Source: Camarhynchus parvulus
Taxonomy: Eukaryota; Chordata; Aves; Passeriformes; Thraupidae
Assembly: GCF_901933205.1 (NCBI RefSeq)
Contig: NC_044572.1
Coordinates: 31,754,001 to 31,818,000 of the forward strand
Direction: 5' to 3'
Length of the DNA: 64,000 nt
The translations under genes and the position numbers were made by a program. Below are positions 50,501 to 63,062 of the stretch, piece after piece (the first letter of the stretch is position 1; each line of letters opens with the position of its first letter). Under the pieces are notes generated by a model that was not told where the DNA came from, ran no database searches, and saw nothing but the letters and a program-made list of their open reading frames with translations.

Positions 50501-53500
50501 TTCCTTACCAAAACACTCAGACTGGCAGGAGACTCCTTGATAGCTGGGAAAGGCAGAAACACCAGCATACACCAGGGGCCTCCATTACTGAGTGCAGCTG
50601 GCACAGATCTTACACAGATCTGTATAAGAGATTTGAAGAGATGGCAATTTTTGCAGGAAAGTAATTTACTAAAATTTGGAAACTGTTCCTAGAAACATTT
50701 TGTAAACTAAAGCAAAAACTGTGGGTTTTGCTGTGTTGATCTTCCAAAAATGATGCCTTCTCTTGCCTATTGGTTAAATAGGTTTTTACCACACTCTGTA
50801 GCAAGCCTGAGCAACTGGAAAGAAAACATGGGGAAAAAAAAAAACAAACCAAAAACTCAACAAACCCTCAAGGATGTACAAAGTCAAAAGAAATAGGAAA
50901 TTTTGTCTACTCACCAAATTGGTTATTTCTGCAATGTCTCAATGACCGAACAGTATCTGCAATCATGTGCTGCAAAGACAAAATAATAAACATGAGTGCA
51001 AAGACCTGGGACAGATTCTGCCATCAGAAAAGCTTGAAAAATCTCATTGTCCTACACTGAACAGCAAAAAGCAACTGTGGTAATGTAGAAAATGAAGACA
51101 GCAGAAGAATATTTGCTCTTTATCTTAGTGATACCATTTGATGAAACAGGGTTAGTCAGGATGTCTTATTGATACCACACAGATTAAATGAGAACAACTC
51201 CTTAGGAACCCATGGAGAGTGGTAATGAAAAATAACCAAACAATTGCTCATTTTCTTACAGCAACTTTTATTAAACTGAAAACCTACAGCAAGGAAGGCC
51301 TGTGGACTGGGTGAGTGCTTTGGTGTTCAACCCCAGCTTTAGTGCATTATCTAAGATATTGTGTAGTCTGCATCCTCTCCTTCTGTCTCCACATCTGTAT
51401 AATTGGACTGTAAGCCTCTTTGTGGCACAGACTGCACCCCTTAGTGTACCCTTGTGTAATGCCACCACACTCAGGCACCACTCTCAGCCAGGCAGTTCTC
51501 TCAGCCTAACCAGCACAAAATAAAAGAGCCCACAGCCCAAAGGCTGCAGAGCAAACACCCTGACAGCTCCACGCGTAGGTACCAAGTAAAACTGTCCTGT
51601 AGGTATCCTATTTTAACAAAAGCTGGTGCTTACAGAGATATTGGATGTTCACTTACATTAAATGGAGGAAACAAAAGGTTTAAATTTGGTTTCTCATTCA
51701 GGCTCTGGTCATCAATTTATACAAAAATTGGGATTATTCACTACAAATCAGTAGTGGGAGATTATTCTCACTAGATACTACCCAAAAAGTTCTTAAGCCA
51801 CTGCTTTTAAAAATTTTTACTGTTTCTGAGGCAATTCCTCACCAAATTTAGTAAGTAACAGAAACAAATTGGAGTTAGCAGGAATGATCTGAAAGCTCAT
51901 GCAAACAGCTGATGCTCATTTCACATGTCCCTCAAAAATTTTTAGAGGTGGAAAGGATTAACTGTCTTGAGCAGAGTATGTTTAAAACCAGAATGATGCA
52001 GAAAAACTCATCTCTCAACATCCTGGGAGTGGCTTACAAGGCTCCTCCACAGAAAAACTTATCATGAGAGCACATTTAATGGAAACTTCATATTTCTTTC
52101 ATCAGTAAATCAAAATAATTTTTCTTGTTACCCGCTGTGCTTCATTTGCCATGAAATTACACAATCTCTTGTGCTGATGTCCTTGCACTGATTATAATGA
52201 AGTTCTAATGAGATGATCTAGATTTCACGATCAATAATGTGAGTACTGGCAGTACTAAAACTTGCACCAGTGCTGCTGCTGTGATGTTTCCCAGCCAACA
52301 CTCTCTGCACTTGGATTTTACAAGTCAGAAAAACCCACACATCACACATACTGTAACTCTTTGCTGTCTCTCCTTTGTAGTCAGTCACCGTGAGGGTTCA
52401 TCCCAGGGCTGGCTTCTGTAGGTGATGCTCTGGTGAGGGAAGAACCTCTCTGTGCAACAATTAAAGCAGAATTGCAAATCCTCTGGCTTTAGTATCCTAA
52501 TTACGAATGTCTCTCTAGTTTCAATTCTCTGGGACCCAAAAGTAATGCAGAAGCATTACAGCCAATGTATCTGCAGAGCAAATGCTATCTCCTGTCTGCT
52601 TAAACAGGTGCTTGAATACTTGTTAGTGTGACAAGTAACACATATTTCTGGTGGCTTTTCAGCCCACCCGGGATCATTAGCACTCTTTTCACTGAGGACA
52701 GCACAGCCTCAGGCTTGGGGTTGCACAGATATTTGGGGGTGTGGGTTAACCCACAGCTGCACAGTCCTTACAGCTGAAGGCTCTAGGTAAGCAGGTGTTA
52801 TCGAAAATGGTAATGGCCATTGACCTGTAATAGAGTTTGCTCAAGTGTGGCTAAGACATGTCATTGCTAAGACATAGCTGAAGGCTGGAGAGAAAAACCT
52901 GAATCCACAATTTAGTGAAACAGCTAAGAAAATACCATGGAAATTCCTTGAGATGTGACCATGTAAGGCTATATTTTCATTTATTCCTTCAGATTTAGTT
53001 GAAGAAGTAGGTATGATATTAAATATTGATCTAACACTATAATAGACTAGATTTTACACAAAATGCAGTTAAATAAACCACTGCAACCCCTTCACCTTTG
53101 CTAAAGCTAGGTAACATTCCTGAAACAACAGATCACTTCTTTTCCTTCTCTTTGCAAATTTCCTTCTTTACATTTTGAATTAACTTTGTATCCACTGCTA
53201 TAATTTCATGTCAAATAAAATCCAGTCATGGTAGGATTGCTGAGTTCTAAGAATATAAAAGAAGTAGGGATTGTAGGGAGAAGGATCTTTAATAAAAGAA
53301 ACTAATACACTTGGAAAAAATAATGGTTCAGACTGACAAGTCCTCCTTCAGCTGAGATGTTTAATGTAGAAATGAAATATTTCAAAATAGTGATCCAAAC
53401 GGAGACACAAGAAACCATCTTTGCTTTGAAATTCATAAGTGGAAATTCTAGTCATTTATGACAGTAAGTTCCTTCCCCAAAGCAGTAATCTGCTATGGTA

Positions 53501-56500
53501 GAATAATTCTTTTCTTCTTTTTCTGCAACAGCAAATTTGCAGGTGAGGTTCAGTGGCTTGATCCAAATCGAGCAGGAGTCAATGTCAATCCTAATTTTTC
53601 TCAGCTAAGGCCAGAAAGTGCTCAGCGCTTCAGTGTTCAGTACAGAACACCGAGGAGGACATTGTTCTTCAGGACAAAGCCCTTATAATTAGAAAAGAAA
53701 CATGGACTGATGAATAGGTGATCACGTGTATGCATCCAGTGAGTTTATGGCCACTGACTAAATCCAACTGAGCCAGGGTAATACCAGCGTGCAGCCCGAG
53801 TTTCCACTACACTGATATTTAAATCTCTCCTAAGCCCCCACTTCCTAAGCTTGCACTATTGCCTGCATTCATATGTACAGGGCCGCATGAGACAGCATGT
53901 TTCTGAGAGCGTGATCTGAATGATAATTTGGAGGAAGTGGCAATCAGAACAACTCCCACCCCACAACCATCACCTCCGCCTCTCCCCCCTTGCCATTTAA
54001 AATGCCCATTATCCATTTGAATGGAAAAGGTGAGATCCTGGCCCACTGAAGTCAATTAGCAAAGCTCCCACTGCCTCTGGAAACACAATGGAGACAGAAA
54101 GAAAAGGGATTCTTACCCAGGAAGCCCAGCATGCATTAAACATATACACGATTTCACAACAAACAAACAAACACAGCCTGCTAAGACTGGACAAGAATTA
54201 GATTCTACATATTCACTAAATAAATATATGAGCCAGTGGAGGGATTTTAATAACAATTATGGTGCATCAAGGGCTAGTTTAATTTACATGTTAATTGGAT
54301 GTACTTCCAAGAGGCAATGAAGAAGAACATGCTAATGAGTTTTATGAAAACACCTAAAGGTCAAACAGTTAATGGACTAGGAACAAGAAAACCTTTCATT
54401 AAATGCAAATTAGTATTCTTGTAAACTCTGCAACAAGAAAAGGTACAGAAATCAAATAGAAAACACGAAAAAAAGGAGCTCAGGTTCAAAAGTCAGAGTC
54501 TACATCTGCTTGCAAGTTGAAAGACAACCTATATTATGATAGAATGTGAAAATAAGTTCAACATCTGGTTCATGCATAACTCCATGGTTGTGCGTTCATT
54601 CCCAAACAAATGTAAACACATGGAGAAAATAGTTGGGCACAATTCACCAACCAGAGCCATCTGCAATAAGAGTTCCATGGCACGCCTGGACAATTGCAAA
54701 GAACGTTTTGGTTTCTTGGTCAAATACTATAGGCCAAGAAAAAAAAATCCCAGCTTCTCTACTCCACCACTGTTCAGATATATAGACTTTGGCTTTTAGT
54801 GCCATAGAATCATAGAACAAGCTGAGCTGGAAGGAATCCACACAGATCATCGAGTCCAGTTCCTGGCCCTTCACAGCACCATGCCCATGAATCCCACCAT
54901 GTGCCTGAGAGCATTGTCCAAACTCTTCTTGAACTCTGTCAGGCTTGTGCCGTGACCACTTCCATGTGCCCAAACACTCTCTGGGTGAAGGACCTTTTCC
55001 TGATATCCAACCTAAACCTCCTCTGACACAACTTTGTACCACTCCTCGAGTTCTGTCCTGGTCACCACAGAGAAGACATCAGTGCCTGCCCCTCCTCTTC
55101 CCCTCAGGAGGAAGCTCTAGACTGTGATGAGCTCTTCTCTAGGTTGAACAGACCAAGTTCATGAAAATGTTACCAAAGAAAAACCCCCAAACTGAACAAA
55201 ACCAACCAACCACACAGCAACAACAAAAACCAAACAAACCACCAAAAACCAACACAAATTAGGCAACTCAAACCTCTCTCAGTAATACCATGCCAGAGTA
55301 GATGCCATATGATGCCTAGAGTGAATGTGGCCAAAAATAGATCATCAAGTGCCCTTATGCATAAAAGCTACAATAGTGATATTTACAGTCAGTTTAATTT
55401 GTATTTCAGGCATTATTTTCTTCCTCATTTAACATAGATCAAAAAGTTTAACTTTCATTTAAGATCCCTAAAATTACAATACCACTTGCAGGTGATAAAC
55501 TAGAGGAATCTTTCCTTAAGTGATAAACTAGAGAAACCTGAGGGGAAAAACAAAAAGGAAATACAATTCAGAGAAAGCTGAAGCAGGAGAATTTAATTCA
55601 TACGAAGCAGCCCACGAGGTGATGCAAAGAAATTGATCTCACTGGGTATAAATGAAGAGTGGACTGTGTAGCAGTGATGATGGCCATTATTGGTTTAGCC
55701 ATTTTACACAGAAGTAGAGGAGAAAGGAAGAAGAAGAGAGAGGAACAGAGGAAAAGGGCAGGGGAAAGAGACTTGTCTGTTTCATCCTACTTGCTCTTTT
55801 CTACTCCTGATTATTTCCTCCTGGTTCAGACAGAAGAAAACCTTCCAGTGTTACAAGATAAGGAAAGCAAAGGGAAGAAGAGAACATGAATGTTTTGAAA
55901 AACAGGAAGGATAAAATTAGCTTACCAGCTTTTCAAAATTAACAAGGTTATCCAGAAACGTTTTATTTCCTTCATGGATGAATGTTACATCTGGGGAAAA
56001 AAAAGAAAAACAATTACTATTCACAACCTCTTTTTTAATGCAAATAAATAAAATTACTAAATAGCAACAAAAAGAAAAAAATAAAAAAGGTAAGTATCCC
56101 ATTAAGGATTGAGACAATATCTTGTAACAGTGAAACAAAAGCCTGGCCTAATGATGACACACAGAGATTATTAGATAACAACAATACTTACACATTGTTA
56201 AGAAGAAGAGTATTTTTAAGTGGGGGCAAGGATTTCTTATTAAACCTGATCTGTGCTACTTCTGGGACGTATAATATACAGAAGATGGCTGGGAGCAGGG
56301 GAGGGCACCCAGAGGGATGGCCCTGCATGGCCCAGGCTGGGACAGGTCTGTCCCTGAGCCCAGAGCCCCACAGGGGCAGAGCCACCAGATGCTGGAGCTG
56401 GCTCTGACACCCCTTCACCTCCCTCTGTGGGACAATGACTGTGACGTCCTCACTCAAGTCCCCAGCAGTGGACAGCCAGAGAGGTTAAACGCAAGACACC

Positions 56501-59500
56501 AACGTACAAAGTACAAAGCCTTGAAATCAGCATCATGCCTAGGGGAAACACTTTTGTGTAGTGTTGTTGGAGGGAATTTGCAAAGGCCACAAAAAGGTCA
56601 GAGGAAAAGGAAAAGGTCTATATTTGGCTCCAGGAAGAGAGCTGAACACAGTGTAATGAACTGGAGGGAGGGAATATCAAGCAAAATAAATGTTGCCAAG
56701 TTAAGATACAATTAAAACAGTAGCTCAAGGCCATTTTCTCTGTTTTTCTAATGCGTATTAGGTCAGAAGTGAGACCTATCTTGGACATAAAGTACCAAGA
56801 ATATGAATAGATTCCCTGTGGGAGTGGAAGCTCTGACTTCAATAGTGCACCCTCCAGGTTACTGACAGCACTGGCAGGAGCACCACAGCCCTGACCAGCT
56901 CTCCTGCATGTGAGGGTACCCCGGAGATCCATGAGCAGAAGATGCTGGAGGAATGAGATGGCACTCCAATAGCATTACTCCTGAACAGTCCCAGCTGTGG
57001 ATGCCAGTGGGAGAATGGCACACACTGAGTAGGACCAGCGTCCCTCTCAGCAGAGGTGTCAGCCTCCAGCCCAGCAGTCAAACTGTGCCCCTCAGCATGT
57101 CCTCACCTCTAGGACTCCCTCTGATACCCACACGGACCCCACGGTTTTGGGGGATTTCAGGAGAGGAAACCTGCGGAGAAGCTTTGTCACACACCGCCCC
57201 CCACCCACCTCTACCTTCACCCTCTCTCAAAACAGCCAAGCTGATTTATTTCCTTGGGTTTCAAAGGCTCACTCTGTGCCTGAGGGGCATTTTGTAATTG
57301 CTTGGAATTGAAATGCTAAACGGCTTCAAATGCTGCTGGAAACCCGGGGCTGGGACTCTGCTGGGGGGTGATGGAGAGCCTCTGTGCCCCTAGGGTGGGA
57401 CAGACAGGATGCCAGCCTGGACATGCAGAAAGCACAGCACATGCTGCCAAAACCTCCAGCACCTCCCCTACCCCCGGGCTGCATCCTAAAAAGAGAGGGA
57501 AAGGAGGGAGCACGACCTTCTGCACCTCCTCTGCTGGGCTGCTTGGGGCACCCAGCGAAAGGGACACAGAAAGGACACGACTTCAGGACACAGGCAGTGC
57601 TTGTGTCTGTATCAGTGCAGTTAAAAACTGTCCATCACTTCTAATGAAAAACCTATACTGGAAGCAGAAATTTTCACACAGCTTTTTAAGTCATTGACAG
57701 CAATGTGTGTATCTCTGAGGGCAGAAGGAACAGAAATTTGCTTTGCAGCCAACAACTAAGAGTCTAGATAAATTCAGTGGAGCAGAAAATTGCATCTGAA
57801 CTAGGTTATAAGGGTATATCACAGTATTTTATTACACATTTGAAAAATCTGCCTGATTCTCAAAAGCTGTGTCTGTGTGCTGTGAGAGCTCTGCATTTAA
57901 ATTTAATTAACTTTTAAAAGGACACTCTGAAGTTATTTTTCATAATTTAAGATATTTCTTTTTTTAATTGAAACTACTTTTGTTCCTATTGTGATGAAAT
58001 ACAGCAATTTGCTGAGTTATTAATGATTTCTGTGTTACCCATTCCTATTTTACTGGTCTTGAAAATGACCTTAATACAAATATTCTCGATATGGAATAAA
58101 TTCCATTGCACTGTACAATATTCTAGGAATTGACAACCTTGGTAACATCTCCTTATGGACCACTGTATTGAAGGACATTACTGCATTAATTTCAAAGTTT
58201 TCTTGCTATCTCCAATTTAAGTTAAAGATAAAAATGTTGTCTAGGTGCACGTTCTTTATACCCCAAATTGTAATGCCATGCAAACATCATCGCTACAAGT
58301 GACTTGTGTCTGCTGCTTTTGTTTGCAGGCAAGACATACTCCAGAACACTTTAAAAATATTGATTTTGAAGCCTTGATAATTGTATCCATCTGAATTAAT
58401 GCAAACTCCTTTGATGTGTGCAAAGAGGGGAAGTGTCTGGTGGCTCCCAAACTGTCACCAACTGATCTGGAGAACTGCCTTCAAACATTTCACAGCAGCA
58501 GGTTGGAATAAACAGCCTAAAGAGAACACTTTCAGAACACAGGAATAAACAAATGAATTTGCCATGTTCAAAGACTAGGCAATTAATAAATAATGACTCC
58601 AAGACAATGGAATATTTGAAATACTTGCCACTTAATTAGCTGCCCAGCTCATTGCATTAGCAAGTAGTACTTTATTTTAAGAGTCTTTTTAAAAAAATAT
58701 TTTAGATAGTAAGATTTTATTTATCTCTTTCAGACCTATAAGAGACTTGGAAATCTCCTCCTCTAGCAAGGAGGCATCTCCAGCAGGCACCTCAGAGCAG
58801 CAGTATGACCATGGCCACTGGCTCAGGGGCCTGCAGGGTCACACTTCTCCACTGAAGGGCATGTGGCCAAAGCAAAAGCACACAGCTCTATCCACACTTG
58901 ACAGGACACCATGAAGTTTTAAGACCTGTGTGAAAACTGGGATCTTCCCACTGTCTTAAAAGGAAGTTGTTTATTATCCAGACCAAGTGCTATCTTGTCA
59001 ATACCACTATATTGTCACATACTCATCTTAAGAGCATCCAAAGGAAAAATCACCTTACAGAAGGTGGTTAAAATCACTTATTTTAATTAACAACAGTGAA
59101 GAGCAGCCAAGCTTTAACATTACCTTTCAGAAGTAAGGGCATGAAGGGGATTTTCGGAGATTTCATTTTCTTGAATGCATCTCTGTAAGCTTTGTGATTC
59201 AGAGAAGGATCCTACAAAACCATTTGAGTAATAGACAGAGAAATCAATAGGCTATAAAAAGAGCAATTCTAAATCCATTACAGGCTTATGATCTGAACAT
59301 GATTTAGATATAAAAGGTTTCTTTGGGATGCAAGGTAGCTAAAGGTTTTCTAAGCCAGCTGACATGCTAAACTGAACAGGAACGTAAACAGTGAAAGGAA
59401 CAAAAGTAATTATGTTCCTCTAGATGAAGCAGTGCTAAATTGAGAGGAAACTGCAGAATAGATTCACTTGGACTGCTCTGTAATTTCCCCTGCTCTGAAT

Positions 59501-62500
59501 TTCCCCACAAATTTCTATTAGCAAAATCCCTTACTATATAGCACAAAATGTATCCCCGAATGTATTGCTGATTAACTTCTTCAAAAAAACCAAAACAAAC
59601 ATCACCAAACAGCAACAAAGAATCCCAACAAAAACTGCTTTAAGATCCATGGAGAATGCTGGAGACTTTCAAAGAAAATAAGGTAGCATGTTTCAGTGGC
59701 ATTGTGTAGGCAATTCAAAAAGTCATCTCAATTTCCAATGTAAACACCAGCTCACACAGAATCTTTAAAACACATTCATTTATAATGAACTCCAAGTACA
59801 GAAACATGACAGCTGGTAAAGGCTGCATCTCCTGTTCCCCGTGCCAGGCAGTGATCTTACCATGCACCCACTTCCGTGACAGCCAGAGGAAACATTTGTT
59901 TATTCTGCTTTGATAATGCTGACAAAGACCCTCAAGCCTCACATTTTGACATTTGTTTTTTTAAAAATTGAGCTGGTCTCTTTTTCTCCTGATCTGCAGC
60001 TTATTGCTTCAGAGAAAGGTTGATTAGCTACCAGGGAAAAAGAACAGCTCCCAAATTGATGCTGGTGATACTACATTTGCCTCTCTCTGCCCTTCCTCCC
60101 TCTGTCAGGCACACAGCCTCTCTCCTTTTCATGTTTGCAGACCACCCTGGAGCTCTGGAGAGCCACGTGGCCTTCAGCAGATCACGGATCTGACATGACA
60201 AGTCCAACTCCAGACAATAACAGGCAGACTCCAAATAAATTAGGAAGAAGGAAGGCAGGTGAAGCTAGCAATGTTCTTCTGTTGCCACCATCATACTTAC
60301 CGTCAAACTTTCAAGTTCAGTGAAAAGTTTCTTGAACTTCCCAGGAATTTTCTGAAGTGTTGGAAAACAGAGAGGGAAAAAAAAAAGAGTGAATTTGATT
60401 TAGGCAGAAAAATGCTGAGGCATTTTTTTTCCATGAGACTGCTCTGGGTGAAGTGCCTGCTGAAAGCACCAACAGGCACTTAACCCCAGCTCCTCAGCTC
60501 CCAGGGCCCTCATTACAGACCATGTTCTGTGCAAGGCCAGCAAGGAACTGGGCCCTGCAGCCTCATCTTGGGGACCTGCATCCTCCTTTTATGGAAACTG
60601 CTTGTTAGCAGCCGGTTTTACTTTCTTCCTCAGCTTCCATGACTAAACATCCATATCAAGCGAGATGCAGTAACACAGGCTGAGAATTCAGAAACTGATC
60701 ACATCCATGTTAAATCACTTGTTGTAATCAATCTTGCCCCAGAATGTGGGTTCTAGAAATTGACAGGTGTCACTCTCAGTGCTGTTTTATACATCATGCC
60801 AGTGCTGATCAGGGTTAGCACTGGCAAACACTGGTGCCAATGTGAGACATTTCCTTAATAAAATGATTACTCTGTCTCTGGTATCTGCTCCTAATCCCAC
60901 AGGGAGGGGCATAAAAGACTTTCTAAGGGAGCCCAGGCACAAACTAGTCTTGCCTCTCATGTCAATACCTGCTCTACTCCACAAGCATCCACTTTCTTTG
61001 TCTCTAAAATGCTTTAATGGATTCACATCACTACACTCAAAGCAATCCTTTGCAATTTCAATTTTCATGCTGGTATTTCAGACTTGAAGGACGGTGTGTG
61101 GACTTTAAAGCCTGTCTATTTTTTCCAGCTATTGTAGTTAGTCTAGTAAAAGAGATCCCCTCCTAGAACAAATCCTGTCTTGTCTTTGTCCTTAGATCCT
61201 GACAGCCACAGTGACATCACCAAGAGAAAAGAGATTTGGAACAATTAGATTAAGTGGATGTGTACAATTAAAATGCTAAAATGATTGAACATGGAACTGC
61301 AATTGCATGTTTTTTTCTATCTTAAATCTAAGAAAGTGAGGCTCATTAAAACAGCGGATACTGTAGAAAAAAAAGTAGAATATACTTGGGAGCATACTAC
61401 TTGTTTAAGAAATCAAGTGCACAGCCAATATGATTTAGTCTAAATGGCTGCTTAGATTTAGGTTGTTTCATTTACATGTGTAAGAAATTATAATTAATTT
61501 AAAAACATTGCTCTACTTTCTAGAAGTCACATTACTAATGCAAATAACCTTCTGCTTTTGAAACTTCCGGTGCAATGAAGTCTTACAATAAAAAAAAGAA
61601 AGGATGTGACTTGATAAATATTTTATACACAGAAACATGACATATTTACAGTGGTACATATGCAGAGGCACTCTTTGTTCCAACAAGCAATGCATTCTGC
61701 TCTTCCTGAGAGAAGTCCAGCGGCAGCGCATGATCTCCAGAGGCCTCAGCACAGAGCAGAGTTCTGCGAGGCTCTGTGCAGGAGAGATCTGTATCATTGC
61801 CTTTCAGACCATACTTGGTCTCTTCCACTCTCCTGCCAAAGCCCAGAGAAATGGAATGAAGGCAACTTAGCAGGAGGCCAGGGCAAATGCTCTCCAGAGG
61901 TGTTTCAGGGATACCAGAGGCAAGGGCTCTGTATCATTGTCCTCAGGTATGTAGTCTTTCTAAAACTTTATCTCTTATTTAAGTCAGCTCTTCCTTGCAT
62001 ATCTGAGTCCCTGTAAACAATCACTGTCCTTGTTTCTGTGTGTGTCAAAGCCTCAGACATACAAGTGATGTTTCCATATGTGTGGTTTGAGCTGAGGGGG
62101 CAGACTTTGCTCTGGACAGTGTCAGACAGGTTTGTAAGTCTCTAATGGCCCTCTGGTCCCAGCTGTTGGTGCTCAAGCATATCTCCAAGGCAGGAGATCA
62201 CAGCCCTTCTCTGTCACTCTGTATTACACATTGGTATTTTTGGAGTCCTGCCCACCTGTGGTGTTAAGGGTATGAAGGAGGGATAAGGCTTCAACCCATC
62301 CTGCCCAATTATTTCTTCCCCAGTATTTGGTTCATCAGCAGATACAGTAAACTTGCAGATACTGTAACTCAACATGGCCATTTGGATGGAAACAAAAAAA
62401 ATCACAACATAAGTACAGATCCCAGTGGGACCCTCCTTTAAACACACTCATACTCTCTGTAGCAACCAGTAGCTTTTTAAGCAAATAATCTCTGTTCCCC

Positions 62501-63062
62501 AGTATGCTCCTTACTCATGGCTCATTTCCTAACTTCGTTGTTCAAGAGGAGCAGCTGCGAAAAAAAAACCTGATGAAAGACAACTAAAGAAGGTTTATTT
62601 CTACTTTGTTGTTTTGGCTTTTTAATTAAATTATTCCATAATAAGGTATTGCTTGCTTGGAGCCACCTTTGTAAGACTTTCTGTTCTGAAATCTACTTAA
62701 AATGCTAGAATAATTTACTTTGTTTTAAGGGGATAAGATCTCCATGCTTTGTTCTTATTTAACACTCTGGAAGGACACATTTAAGTGGTTTTTTTTAATA
62801 CCTGCGTATCTAAGGTTTCAGGTCACAAAGAATTTTCTCCACCAACATTCCCTCCATGTTTGATTTCAGCACGAAAAAATAATAATCAGAAAGAAAAGGT
62901 AATTCACCAGCATACATCTTTTGTGCAAAATGGTTTTGACAGTGTCTGAAAGATATAAAGATGTGTCTTACCTCCCAGGTCTGAGACAGCCGGCTGACAG
63001 ATGCAGTGTTGAGACCCATAACAATTGCAAAGAATGAATTCAGATTTCTTTGGGCTTTACAG
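47424..63062 (-). CDS. RAPGEF5: RAPGEF5, 3' part of the gene (six exons, incomplete at 5')
   Basis: Six minus-strand exons join in phase as 62972-63062, 60301-60351, 59124-59211, 55926-55990, 50915-50969 and 47424-47542, encoding about 156 residues up to the stop. Every internal border has AG before and GT after the exon. The protein is the C-terminal part of a RasGEF (CDC25-homology) domain. It holds [13 protein letters not shown], the helical-hairpin region, [32 protein letters not shown] and the terminal [17 protein letters not shown]. These GEFs load Rap GTPases with GTP at membranes and in the nucleus. RAPGEF4 is the closest alternative, but its ending as I recall it (LSQMSHRLEPRRP) differs. 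Exons for the first part of the catalytic domain and the N-terminal half lie right of the window. Confidence 0.95.
47543..50914 (-). other. RAPGEF5: RAPGEF5 last intron
   Basis: Begins GTGAGTAGAC and ends CCTGTCTTGCAG. It holds a TA dinucleotide repeat near 49600-49638. An open frame of 228 codons that runs from 48110 through the acceptor into the last exon is intron read-through, not coding sequence. Confidence 0.85.
49600..49638. repeat. TA-rich microsatellite
   Basis: TACATTTA units run into an uninterrupted (TA)n run at 49619-49636. Confidence 0.9.
50915..50969 (-). CDS. RAPGEF5: RAPGEF5 exon: [18 protein letters not shown]
   Basis: 55 bases bordered by GTCTTTGCAG and GTGAGTAGAC. It encodes [18 protein letters not shown] and the first base of a Gly codon completed by the next exon. 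It forms most of the final long helix of the RasGEF domain. In RAPGEF4 the matching stretch is MRMIANTARTVRYYR by memory, and the His-Cys here favours RAPGEF5. Confidence 0.95.
53820..54420. promoter_or_regulatory. Candidate conserved intronic element
   Basis: About 600 bases inside a RAPGEF5 intron, free of simple repeats and interspersed elements. They are rich in homeodomain-like and POU-like boxes: CCCATTATCCATTTGAATGG near 54003, TTTTAATAACAATTATGGTG near 54245, CATGTTAATTGG near 54287, CATGCTAATGAG near 54328 and ATGCAAAT near 54402. This resembles deeply conserved vertebrate enhancers. The call is a visual impression only. Confidence 0.22.
54803..55160 (-). mobile_element. CR1 LINE 3' end (antisense), intronic
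   Basis: The plus strand begins CATAGAATCATAGAACAAGC, the reverse complement of the CR1 tail, followed by TCATCGAGTCCAG, the GGTGAAGGACCTTTTCCTGA block and, at the right end, CTCTAGGTTGAACAGACCAA. It lies in the same orientation as the host gene (minus). It is 5'-truncated with no coding capacity. Confidence 0.92.
55175..55258. repeat. A/C-rich simple repeat next to CR1
   Basis: Sequence of CAA, CCAAA and CAACAAAAACC units with no G or T over most of its length. It starts a few bases after the CR1 fragment. Confidence 0.8.
55926..55990 (-). CDS. RAPGEF5: RAPGEF5 exon: [22 protein letters not shown]
   Basis: 65 bases bordered by TTCCCCAG and GTAAGCTAA. It completes the split Asp codon and encodes [18 protein letters not shown] plus EKL, ending in phase 0. 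HEGN corresponds to the conserved E-(E/G)-N turn of RasGEF domains, and (L/I)-(V/I)-NF-x-K is the start of the last catalytic-domain helix. Confidence 0.95.
55991..59123 (-). other. RAPGEF5: RAPGEF5 intron
   Basis: Begins GTAATGTTAAAGC and ends TTTTTTTTCCCCAG. A moderately GC-rich part lies at about 56290-57600. Open frames there are not splice-flanked and show no family resemblance. No repeat family was recognised. Confidence 0.8.
59124..59211 (-). CDS. RAPGEF5: RAPGEF5 exon: helical hairpin to PFMPLLLK
   Basis: 88 bases bordered by GGTTTTGTAG and GTAATGTTAA. It encodes [19 protein letters not shown] followed by [10 protein letters not shown] and ends with the first base of the next Asp codon. 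It supplies the second helix of the catalytic hairpin and the strand equivalent to 'PCVPFFGIYL' in SOS1. There are no stops or frameshifts, and the sequence looks under normal constraint. Confidence 0.95.
59212..60300 (-). other. RAPGEF5: RAPGEF5 intron
   Basis: Begins GTAAGTATGATGG and ends GGTTTTGTAG. It is the shortest intron in view at 1.09 kb. No repeat or RNA gene was recognised. Confidence 0.85.
60301..60351 (-). CDS. RAPGEF5: RAPGEF5 exon: start of helical hairpin
   Basis: 51 bases, 17 whole codons, phase 0 at both ends, bordered by ACTTCAG and GTAAGTATG. It encodes [17 protein letters not shown]. By alignment to SOS1-type CDC25 domains (QKKILEEAHEL) this is the first helix of the helical hairpin that pries open the nucleotide site of the GTPase. 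The short exon falls below usual ORF size limits and was found from its splice borders and protein continuity. Confidence 0.94.
60352..62971 (-). other. RAPGEF5: RAPGEF5 intron
   Basis: Begins GTAAGACACAT at the 62971 end and finishes CCAACACTTCAG at 60352. No repeat family, RNA gene or further exon was recognised in its 2.6 kb. Confidence 0.85.
62972..63062 (-). CDS. RAPGEF5: RAPGEF5 exon: catalytic core, FFAIVMGLN segment
   Basis: 91 bases bordered by CCTCAG before and GTAAGA after on the minus strand. The exon starts with the last base of a codon and then reads [18 protein letters not shown] followed by [12 protein letters not shown]. In RasGEF domains this is the helix carrying the 'NFN-x-(V/L)-AI' type motif, which packs against the Ras-family switch region. 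It is the first RAPGEF5 exon visible in the window. The upstream exon, expected to end in CA (the start of a His codon), was not found before 64000. Confidence 0.95.

Larger units (their letters stand above)
50970..55925 (-). other. RAPGEF5: RAPGEF5 intron (with CR1 insertion)
   Basis: The longest intron in view, about 5 kb, beginning GTAAGCTAATTTT and ending TGTCTTTGCAG. It contains a CR1 fragment at 54803-55160, an A/C-rich tract to its right and a candidate conserved block at 53820-54420. The open frame at 53458-53688 is not splice-flanked and was not accepted. Confidence 0.85.

Noticed and set aside
53458..53688. Open frame in a RAPGEF5 intron as a plus-strand gene
   Set aside because: Short, no family match and no supporting splice or promoter signals.
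56290..57600. GC-richer intronic part as extra exons or an alternative promoter
   Set aside because: Few CpG, no splice-flanked conserved protein and no phase fit with the neighbouring RAPGEF5 exons, which already join directly.
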